64,000 nt of DNA from Thermococcus sp. AM4 (lineage in GTDB: Archaea > Methanobacteriota_B > Thermococci > Thermococcales > Thermococcaceae): NCBI RefSeq assembly GCF_000151205.2, contig NC_016051.1, positions 1,426,001 through 1,490,000 of the forward strand. Direction: 5' to 3'. The notes beneath the pieces were generated by a model. The model had not been told where the DNA came from. It saw only the letters and a list, made by a program, of their open reading frames with translations, and did no database searches. Below, one piece after another: positions 58,477-64,000 of this stretch (positions are counted from its first letter, which is position 1; each line of letters begins with the position of its first letter). The translations under genes and the position numbers were made by a program.

Positions 58477-59637
58477 CTAAGCGAGGGGAGCGCGGCCCTT
58501 CATCTCCACGAGTTCTGCGAGCCTCTTACCGCTGCCAAGCACCCTGAGGAATTCGAGGTAGGTCTCTTTGATGCGCTCGACGGAGGAAACGCTCACCCAC
58601 TCATCGGCCCCGTGCCAGTTGCCGCCGATCGGGCCAAAGACTATCGTGGGGACGCCGAGGTAAGTGCCAAAGTAGTTGAAATCGCCGACGCTCTTTCCGT
58701 AGATCTTCTCGGGGGTTCTGTCCCACAGGATCGAATGAATCCGCGACATCGTTGAGACGAACCTGTTGTTCTCGCGAACGAGGTACGGCAGCATCTCCGG
58801 AGTTGGGCGCGGGAACTTCTCGATTTCAAGCTCACCCCTCATCTTCACCCTTTCGGCGGCTTTCCTGAGCTCCCCAACGACCCTCTCCCAGTCCTCGCCT
58901 ATCACGACGTGCCTGTCGATTATCGCCTCGGCCTCCTCCGGGACGCTCAGGCCATCCGCCTCGCCGTGGGCGTAGAGGGTGCAGTACGAACCCGCACCCA
59001 GGCGAACGTGCTTCTTCGTCTTTATCCTCGGCAGGAACGCGAGGAGCTTGGACATCTCCTCTATCGCGTTTATTCCGTTCTCGGGCCGGGCTGCGTGGGC
59101 CTTCTTGCCCCGAACCTTCAGACGGATCACGTACCTGCCCCTCGCCCCGAGCATCAGGTTCTCCCCGGTGGGTTCTGCTATGAGAACGAGGTTGGCGTCC
59201 TTGACCTTACCCTCCTCGATGAGCCTCCAGGTGCCGCGGGAGTAGCCCTCCTCATCGACAACCGCGGTGAATATTACACTGGGCCTTTTCCTCCTGGGAA
59301 GGTACGAGGCCTCGACGAAAGCGGCCATGAGCGCGGCGAGGCCTCCCTTCATGTCGGCGCTTCCGAGGCCGTAAAAGCGATCGCCATCGAGTTCACCCCA
59401 GGGATTTCTCGTCCAGCCGGAGCCGAGGCCGACGGTATCCATGTGGCCGTTGAGAACAACGGTGAGCCTCTTTCCCTTGATCCGCGATATTACGTTGCTT
59501 CCAAAACCCTCGACCTCCTGATACTCCACTGGAAGTCCGTTTTCCTCAAGAAACGAGCCGATGAAGTTTGAAATTTTATCTTCCTCCCCGAAACGGGAGG
59601 GGATTGATACAAGTTTTTTTAGTAACTCTAACTCCAT
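58477..59637 (-). CDS. M20 family metallopeptidase (ArgE/DapE-like deacylase)
   Basis: A 386-residue M20 zinc peptidase. The first metal ligand is in VLNGHMDTVG (HxD), the bridging and catalytic residues are in GSADMKGGLAALM and AVVDEEGYSRG (EE), and the last His is in IGGNWHGADEWV. A dimerization domain is inserted at about 180-290. Members deacylate or hydrolyse amino acid derivatives and dipeptides, such as acetylornithine or succinyl-diaminopimelate; the group in Thermococcales is not uniform, so the substrate is left open. ATG 59637 follows GGTGGGTGTT. An AT-rich TATA candidate lies at 59652-59661. Confidence 0.88.
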   Translation of the reverse strand: MELELLKKLVSIPSRFGEEDKISNFIGSFLEENGLPVEYQEVEGFGSNVISRIKGKRLTVVLNGHMDTVGLGSGWTRNPWGELDGDRFYGLGSADMKGGLAALMAAFVEASYLPRRKRPSVIFTAVVDEEGYSRGTWRLIEEGKVKDANLVLIAEPTGENLMLGARGRYVIRLKVRGKKAHAARPENGINAIEEMSKLLAFLPRIKTKKHVRLGAGSYCTLYAHGEADGLSVPEEAEAIIDRHVVIGEDWERVVGELRKAAERVKMRGELEIEKFPRPTPEMLPYLVRENNRFVSTMSRIHSILWDRTPEKIYGKSVGDFNYFGTYLGVPTIVFGPIGGNWHGADEWVSVSSVERIKETYLEFLRVLGSGKRLAELVEMKGRAPLA

Positions 59638-59760
59638 AACACCCACCGGTATAAAAATTGGAACTTAAAGTTTAAATGTCTTTCTAATCGTTGGGGCTTC
59701 TATCTCAGAGAATATACAACCCTAAATTTAGAAAAAGAGGAAATGTGCAGGTGAAAATTT

Positions 59761-59819
59761 CAATTTCCCAATAAAATCCAATAAGAATCCATCGATGTGG
59801 GAATTTCTCCGGGAAATTG
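59761..59819. repeat. 9-bp inverted repeat in the gap upstream of the M20 gene
   Basis: CAATTTCCC (59761-59769) and GGGAAATTG (59811-59819) are exact inverted copies with about 41 bases between them. They lie in the gap between the end of the transglutaminase-like gene (59834) and the M20 start (59637). It could be a terminator stem for the former. Apart from this and the M20 promoter the gap holds nothing I recognise. Confidence 0.4.
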
Positions 59820-59833
59820 GAAAAGCATCAACG

Positions 59834-60877
59834 CTACCCGGCCAGGTAAACGGTCAGGGTGAGGTTTGCCCCGCTCCGCGACAGTTCCAGCCAGAAGGCG
59901 CGGGACTCGCGAAGTTTGTCTCCCAACTCCCCCTGGGCCTCCATCTGATCGAGCATGTAATCGACCATCTCTTCCTCAGTAACCGGGAGGTAGTAGTCGG
60001 CGTAGCCGGGGAACAGGCCCTGCCACATGGATATCCAGTGATAGCGCTCGGATACGCCCTCCTCAGCTACGCGAGGGAGCCCGGGATCCGGGGCAATGTC
60101 GTACCTCGCCTCAAAGGACCTTAAAAGCTCCTCAGACATGGATTCGAGGTCCCTCTCGCTCATGTTGTAGTCCTGGGCGAGGAAATCCCTCCAGGAGAGC
60201 TCGCGGTAGCGCCTCATCACGACCCTGCCCCCTTTCCAGAAGAGAACGTACACGGTAGCGCGGGAGATGTGGGCGGGATCATCAACGTAAAGAGCCCAGT
60301 GACGGTAGTACGAAGCCAGATCCATCAGGGGCGGGTGCTGGTCAGCGACGAGGTATCTGCCCCTGACCGCTATGGCGGCGGTCAGATGACCGACTTCCGA
60401 GTCGTTGAACTCTATCGAGAGAACGTAAACCGGGGAGTAGTTCATAACGAGGAGAAGACCCGCGGTGAGTAGAGCGTAATCACCGCATATCCCCTTTCCA
60501 CGGGAGATGAACTGGGAAGGCGGTATGAAAGTCGGCTCGGTCCTGTTGTGGTCGTAGCTGAGGTGCCCGTCCTCCCAGAGGAGAACGTTCCAGGCAGAGG
60601 AAACCACGTCCTTTCCCCTGAGCCCGGAGGAGAGGTTCCTGAGCACGGAGAGCTCGTGGGGATCGTTGAGGTAGCGCTCAAAGGCCTCGGTTATGAGGTA
60701 GTCCTCGGCGCGGGACGCAACTTGGTCCCTAAGCCCCTCAAGCTCCTCAAGAACCGAGTGGGGCAGGTACTTCCTGGTTATGGCGCCGTCGTTCAGGGAA
60801 ACGTCAAGGGTAACCCCGAGGAGAAGAAGCACCAGAACCCATGATAAAAGCCGCAGAGCCCTTGAGATCTTTCCCAT
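59834..60877 (-). CDS. membrane-anchored transglutaminase-like protein
   Basis: A 347-residue protein with an N-terminal hydrophobic anchor (residues 6-24, LRLLSWVLVLLLLGVTLDV). The transglutaminase/protease-like fold is marked by Cys in GKGICGDYALLTAGLL, His in SEVGHLTAAIAV, and Asp in LVADQHPP, the Cys-His-Asp triad in the normal order. The domain probably faces outside. Archaeal members are thought to be peptidases or cross-linking enzymes; the role is unknown. ATG 60877 follows CGGTGTTCTCT. tRNA-Tyr lies upstream on the same strand, only 21 bases away, so readthrough is possible. Confidence 0.8.
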   Translation of the reverse strand: MGKISRALRLLSWVLVLLLLGVTLDVSLNDGAITRKYLPHSVLEELEGLRDQVASRAEDYLITEAFERYLNDPHELSVLRNLSSGLRGKDVVSSAWNVLLWEDGHLSYDHNRTEPTFIPPSQFISRGKGICGDYALLTAGLLLVMNYSPVYVLSIEFNDSEVGHLTAAIAVRGRYLVADQHPPLMDLASYYRHWALYVDDPAHISRATVYVLFWKGGRVVMRRYRELSWRDFLAQDYNMSERDLESMSEELLRSFEARYDIAPDPGLPRVAEEGVSERYHWISMWQGLFPGYADYYLPVTEEEMVDYMLDQMEAQGELGDKLRESRAFWLELSRSGANLTLTVYLAG

Positions 60878-60898
60878 AGAGAACACCGAGAATTCTGG

Positions 60899-60976
60899 TG
60901 GTCCCGCGGCCCGGATTTGAACCGGGGACCTGCGGATCTACAGTCCGCCGCCACTCCCAGGCTAGGCTACCGCGGG
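60899..60976 (-). tRNA. tRNA-Tyr (anticodon GTA), CCA encoded
   Basis: On the minus strand the gene folds into a full cloverleaf: acceptor CCCGCGG with CCGCGGG, D-arm GCC/GGC, anticodon stem GCGGA/TCCGC with loop CTGTAGA (anticodon GTA), variable AGGTC, and T-arm CCCGG/CCGGG with TTCAAAT. The first pair is C1-G72, the identity element of archaeal tRNA-Tyr. A is the discriminator base, and CCA (60901-60899) is encoded. No intron. TATA AATTTATAAA (61024-61015) lies about 40 bases upstream. Confidence 0.96.
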
Positions 60977-61014
60977 ACCCTACAGACAGCCCGATCCTTT
61001 ATCCCCGGGGCAGG

Positions 61015-61024
61015 TTTATAAATT
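61015..61024. promoter_or_regulatory. shared TATA element of tRNA-Tyr and the 61054 gene
   Basis: TTTATAAATT contains the self-complementary core TTTATAAA. It lies about 40 bases from the tRNA 5' end on the minus strand and about 30-39 bases before the ATG at 61054 on the plus strand, the right distance for both. Confidence 0.6.
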
Positions 61025-61053
61025 TTTCCCTCCGAATTCCAGCGGTGGAGGAG

Positions 61054-61623
61054 ATGATGGAGCCGGTAACAGTTGCGGTCCCGCTCGCGAAGAGGATGAT
61101 GAACGTCATGGTCACGGAAAAGCGTCTCCCGAGCGGAGACGAGGTCAGGGGATTCCTGAAGGAGCTCGGCCTTGAAGAGCTCTACACCGGAAAAGGAATG
61201 GCGCTCTTCAGGAGCAGGGACGTTGTGGCGATCCTCTTCCCGAGGGAGAGCCTGGTCGTTGATGTGATCCCCGCGAGCGGAGAGGTAAGCGACGCGCTCG
61301 AGGTCATAGCGTACCACGACAGAAAGCTCAACTCGCTGATCCTTGAGATACTGCCCGCGAACGACTTGGAGTACAAGGGCAACATCGGCCTCGAGCCCGT
61401 GATAGTGAACCTCGAAACCGGCGAGCTCGAGAGCACCCCCGTTTTAGGCGACTTCGAGGAGGAAAAGGACGGGGTTTACCTCGTCATCGACAGAGAAACC
61501 TTCGAGCGCTGGAAAGATGCAGGAGACCTCGACACGTGCCCCCTCTGTGGCGGAGAGCTCGCGTGGCGCGGTAAAAAGGCCCTCTGTCTGGACTGCGGTT
61601 ACGGGGTTAAAGTCAAAGATTAA
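61054..61623 (+). CDS. zinc-ribbon protein of unknown function
   Basis: A 189-residue protein. The first 160 residues are a mixed alpha/beta domain with no recognised motif (KRLPSGDEVRGFLKELGL, LVVDVIPASGEVSDALEVIAYHD). The last 30 form a zinc ribbon, CPLCGGELAWRGKKALCLDCG (two CxxC). The body could bind nucleic acid or protein through the ribbon. Two ATG codons in a row (61054, 61057) follow GGTGGAGGAG. Upstream readings in this frame cross tRNA-Tyr and were discarded. Confidence 0.7.
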   Translation: MMEPVTVAVPLAKRMMNVMVTEKRLPSGDEVRGFLKELGLEELYTGKGMALFRSRDVVAILFPRESLVVDVIPASGEVSDALEVIAYHDRKLNSLILEILPANDLEYKGNIGLEPVIVNLETGELESTPVLGDFEEEKDGVYLVIDRETFERWKDAGDLDTCPLCGGELAWRGKKALCLDCGYGVKVKD

Positions 61624-61657
61624 GTACCCTTGCCAACAAAGAACAGACGGTGGGAGC

Positions 61658-61798
61658 ATGATAGTCAAGTTCGAGGTATATTTCGACGGTGAGTACTGGT
61701 GCGCCAAGGGCATAGACGATGACATCTTCACCCAGGGAAAGACCCTCGATGAACTCATGGAAAACATAAGGGAGGCCGTTGAGGTACACTTTTCTTGA
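61658..61798 (+). CDS. HicB-like protein (46 aa), no HicA partner seen
   Basis: A 46-residue protein, IVKFEVYFDGEYWCAKGIDDDIFTQGKTLDELMENIREAV, with the HicB/DUF1902 fold: strand-strand-strand-helix with W and the TQGKTLDEL segment. It lacks the C-terminal DNA-binding extension of full HicB antitoxins. No HicA (double-stranded RNA-binding toxin) is found on either side. GGTGGGAGC precedes the ATG, and the gene is close to the aldolase gene (10 bases). It may be an orphan antitoxin or a domesticated regulator. Confidence 0.75.
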   Translation: MIVKFEVYFDGEYWCAKGIDDDIFTQGKTLDELMENIREAVEVHFS

Positions 61799-61808
61799 GG
61801 TGATTCTC

Positions 61809-62366
61809 ATGACCCGAATAGCAAAACGCCAGCTTGTCATCTACTCCAAAAAGGCCCACGAGCGGGGTTTGACGGCCGCTTTCGGCGGAAACCTGAGCGT
61901 CCGCGTCGGGAATTTGGTGTTCATCAAGGCGACCGGAGCGGTGATGGATGAGATGACCGAGGAGCAGGTGGCGGTGATAGACCTGAAAGGAAACCAGCTC
62001 TCCGGCGTTAGGCCCTCCTCCGAATACCGGCTCCATCTGGCCGTTTACAGGGCGAGGCCGGACGTTAGGGCAATAGCCCACCTCCACCCGCCGTACTCGA
62101 TAGTCGCCTCGACACTACTCGAAGGCGAACTGCCGATAATAACGCCCGAGGCGGAAATCTACCTCGGGAGAATTCCGATAGCGCCCTTCAGACCCGCTGG
62201 GACGGAAGAACTTGCGGAAGTAACGGCGGAAGCTTTGAAGGGTGCGGACGCGGTTCTGATGGCGAAGCACGGAATCGTTACCGTTGGAAAAAGCCTGAGG
62301 GAAGCTTTCTACAAGGCGGAGCTGGTTGAGGAGAGCACCAGGCTCTGGTACCTGAGCAGGAAATGA
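61809..62366 (+). CDS. class II aldolase (L-fuculose-phosphate aldolase family)
   Basis: A 185-residue zinc aldolase/adducin-family protein. AFGGNLSVRVG and ATGAVMDEMTEEQVAVIDL bind the substrate phosphate, the first zinc His pair is in AHLHPPYSIVAS, and the third in KHGIVTVG. Archaeal members cleave fuculose-1-phosphate or related sugar phosphates, or act in other aldol reactions. ATG 61809 follows GAGGTGATTCTC, ten bases after the HicB-like gene. Substrate cannot be fixed from sequence alone. Confidence 0.88.
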   Translation: MTRIAKRQLVIYSKKAHERGLTAAFGGNLSVRVGNLVFIKATGAVMDEMTEEQVAVIDLKGNQLSGVRPSSEYRLHLAVYRARPDVRAIAHLHPPYSIVASTLLEGELPIITPEAEIYLGRIPIAPFRPAGTEELAEVTAEALKGADAVLMAKHGIVTVGKSLREAFYKAELVEESTRLWYLSRK

Positions 62367-62383
62367 GCGGAAAAATCAAAGGC

Positions 62384-62635
62384 TCACTTAACCTGCTCGA
62401 GTGCTCCGAGGACCTCCCAGATTATGGTCCTCGTGTGCATGGGCATGTTCGGGTCCTCGCTAATCTCCTCGAGAATGGCTATGGCGTCGGCCGCCCTGAC
62501 GGCCGGCTCCTTGCTCTCGTCGAGGAGAACCTCTATCGCCTGTTCGGCAGCTCTCCTGATGTTCCTTGGAACGACGGTGTCCTGGACGACCTGCTCCTTG
62601 AGAACCTGCACGATCTGCTGAATCAGCTCGCTCAT
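62384..62635 (-). CDS. UPF0147 family protein
   Basis: An 83-residue, all-helical archaeal protein of the UPF0147 family: [25 protein letters not shown], then [37 protein letters not shown]. It is conserved across Euryarchaeota, and its function is unknown. No cofactor or membrane motif. It ends 17 bases from the convergent aldolase gene. Confidence 0.92.
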   Translation of the reverse strand: MSELIQQIVQVLKEQVVQDTVVPRNIRRAAEQAIEVLLDESKEPAVRAADAIAILEEISEDPNMPMHTRTIIWEVLGALEQVK

Positions 62636-62834
62636 TCCATCACCCCCTTCCGATTATCCTAAAAAATTGTTACTAAAATCTCCTCGGCTTATCTTAAGCT
62701 TTCCTAACTAAAAAGCTTTTCGGTCGAGTGATATTCCGTTGGCCTTCAAAGCTTTTTTGATTTTGTAAAACTTAGGATGGACCAAAAACAATATAAACGC
62801 AACGACACCTAAAAGCCAATCGGTGGTATCAGCC

Positions 62835-63596
62835 ATGAACGGGAAAATTATCGGTGGTCTTTTGGTTTTAATGCTCGCTGCCGCGGTTGCCTCCAGCGGC
62901 TGCATCGGCGGCGGCTCGAAGGAGAAGGTTTTGATCGTTGGAACCAGCGCCGACTTCCCGCCCTTTGAATACAAGGATCCGCAGACCGGGAACATAACGG
63001 GCTTCGACATAGACCTGATAAAGATGGTGGCCAAGAAGGCCGGCTATGACAAAGTTGAGATAAAGGACATGGACTTCGATTCCCTGATCCCGGCCCTCCA
63101 GACAGGAAAGGTTGACGTGGTCATAGCCGGAATGACGATAACGGAGAAGCGCAAGCAGGTCGTTGATTTCAGCATCCCCTACTGGAAGGCGGACCAGGCC
63201 GTGGTCGTGAGGAAGGACTCGGACATAGCGATCAACTCCCTCGACGATCTGAAGGGTAAGGTAATCGGCGTCGAGAAGGGAACCACGGGTGCAATCTACA
63301 TAAAGGACCACCTCGGCGACCAGGTCACGCTCAAGGAGTACAACAGCTATGTTGCAGCACTGCAGGCCCTCCTGAACGGCCAGGTTGACGTTCTCGTCAT
63401 AGACTCGCCCGTTGCCAACATGTTCACCAACAAGTACGACGTCAAGGTCGTCTACACGATAAACACGAACGAGCACTATGGAATAGCCGTCAAGAAGGGC
63501 AACAAGGAGCTCCTCGACAAGATAAACAAGGCCCTCCAGGATATCATGAACTCCCCCGAGTGGAACAAGCTCGTTGAGAAGTACTTCGGAAGCTGA
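62835..63596 (+). CDS. polar amino acid ABC transporter substrate-binding lipoprotein
   Basis: A 253-residue periplasmic-binding-type protein. The signal ends in the lipobox-like SSGC (residues about 21-24) followed by a Gly/Ser linker, so it is membrane-anchored. The mature part has FPPFEYKDPQTGNITGFDIDLIKMV and VDVVIAGMTITEKRK, VIGVEKGTT and NEHYGIAVKKG, all of family 3 solute-binding proteins that bind polar amino acids. ATG 62835 follows GGTGGTATCAGCC. The permease follows 29 bases later, so the two belong to one operon. Confidence 0.92.
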   Translation: MNGKIIGGLLVLMLAAAVASSGCIGGGSKEKVLIVGTSADFPPFEYKDPQTGNITGFDIDLIKMVAKKAGYDKVEIKDMDFDSLIPALQTGKVDVVIAGMTITEKRKQVVDFSIPYWKADQAVVVRKDSDIAINSLDDLKGKVIGVEKGTTGAIYIKDHLGDQVTLKEYNSYVAALQALLNGQVDVLVIDSPVANMFTNKYDVKVVYTINTNEHYGIAVKKGNKELLDKINKALQDIMNSPEWNKLVEKYFGS

Positions 63597-63625
63597 TCTC
63601 TTCTCCATTTTTGGAGGTGCAGGGT

Positions 63626-64000
63626 TTGATAACCTCCACCAGCGTTCCGTTAGGCATCGCCCTGAGAATGCTCATCGACGGTGCAAAAACGACGATAATC
63701 CTCTCCGTGCTTTCAATAGCCCTCGGCCTTCTCATAGGCCTCCCCGTTGCGCTCATGGAAACCTACGGCGGCAAAACCCTGAGGCGGATCGCGATGGTCT
63801 ACGAGGGCACGCTGAGGGGCATTCCCCTCCTCGCGATATACTTCGTGATCTTCTACTCGATGCCGATGCTGATAGGTCTCGGCCTCTCACCGTTTCTGGC
63901 GGCCGTTGTCGGGCTGGGAATACGCTCCTCAGCGTATCAGTCCCAGATATTCCGGAGCGGAATACAGGCCGTCGATGAGGGACAGATCGAGGCGGCGGTT
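63626..64000 (+). CDS. polar amino acid ABC transporter permease, N-terminal part
   Basis: The first 125 residues of a His/Glu/Gln/Arg-type ABC permease; the gene runs off the right edge. Two helices (TIILSVLSIALGLLIGLPVAL and LLAIYFVIFYSMPMLIGL) and GTLRGIPLLAIYFVIFY are typical. The start is TTG at 63626, with GGAGGTGCAGGG upstream; the next ATG at 63668 would remove the first 14 residues. Together with the binding protein and an expected ATPase gene outside the window it forms a complete importer. Confidence 0.88.
   Translation, partial: MITSTSVPLGIALRMLIDGAKTTIILSVLSIALGLLIGLPVALMETYGGKTLRRIAMVYEGTLRGIPLLAIYFVIFYSMPMLIGLGLSPFLAAVVGLGIRSSAYQSQIFRSGIQAVDEGQIEAAV

Noticed and set aside
59638-59833. 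Possible CRISPR repeat or leader in the AT-rich gap
   Set aside because: Only one inverted repeat is present, with no regularly spaced direct repeats; no CRISPR array or cas gene is seen anywhere in the window.

Overview
The window reads as chromosomal DNA of a hyperthermophilic euryarchaeon of the order Thermococcales, most likely a Thermococcus. The evidence is a full 14-gene Mbh-type membrane-bound hydrogenase operon with SurR-type operator sequences, a GH57 4-alpha-glucanotransferase and an enolase that each carry a TrmBL1-type glycolytic operator (TATCAC-N5-GTGATA), a CGP-CTERM surface protein, GGTG-type ribosome binding sites, archaeal TATA boxes, and C/D box small RNAs. Genes are tightly packed and no gene-free stretch exceeds 300 bases.

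Region by region. 1-8.7 kb: end of an NcsA/TtuA-type tRNA thiolase, starch-remodelling glucanotransferase, lipid/polyprenol kinase, HAD phosphatase, DUF131 membrane protein, cation/proton antiporter, MfnA-type decarboxylase, an ATPase_2/DUF234 protein and a CDF metal exporter. 8.7-10.3 kb: VapBC pair flanked on the opposite strand by two C/D box sRNA candidates, then a TasA/camelysin-like surface fibre protein. 10.4-28 kb: surface-glycan locus with the four dTDP-rhamnose genes, a Wzx-type flippase, seven glycosyltransferases, UDP-glucose dehydrogenase, GalU, a sugar-phosphate nucleotidyltransferase and an epimerase. Its core (about 13.9-20.9 kb) is clearly AT-richer than its surroundings, and a HepT-MntA toxin-antitoxin pair sits inside it. 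28-34.6 kb: an M50 protease, two DUF257 RecA-like genes, TtuA, and two copies of a [membrane protein + winged-helix regulator] module, one of them joined to a CPBP intramembrane protease. 34.5-39.3 kb: DUF460 protein, pyroglutamyl peptidase, a geranylgeranyl-reductase-like flavoprotein and a ferritin-like protein. 39.3-47.5 kb: mbhA-N on the minus strand. 47.6-52.7 kb: NAD synthetase, TRAM protein, MoaD-like protein, CGP-CTERM protein, enolase, radical SAM protein. 52.8-58.4 kb: an accessory operon of a large secreted metalloprotease followed by three paralogous N-anchored extracytoplasmic proteins, the last one frameshifted. 58.4-64 kb: M20 peptidase, transglutaminase-like protein, tRNA-Tyr, a HicB-like protein, class II aldolase, UPF0147, and the start of a polar amino acid ABC transporter.

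How they work together: the hydrogenase couples ferredoxin oxidation to H2 production and ion pumping, while glucanotransferase and enolase belong to the saccharide-to-pyruvate flux that supplies its reductant. The glycan locus supplies dTDP-rhamnose and UDP-glucose/UDP-glucuronate to a set of glycosyltransferases plus a flippase. The most striking unexplained features are three C/D box sRNA candidates, the repeated pairing of an intramembrane protease gene with a convergent DUF257 gene, the duplicated membrane-protein/regulator modules, and the metalloprotease plus paralog-trio operon.
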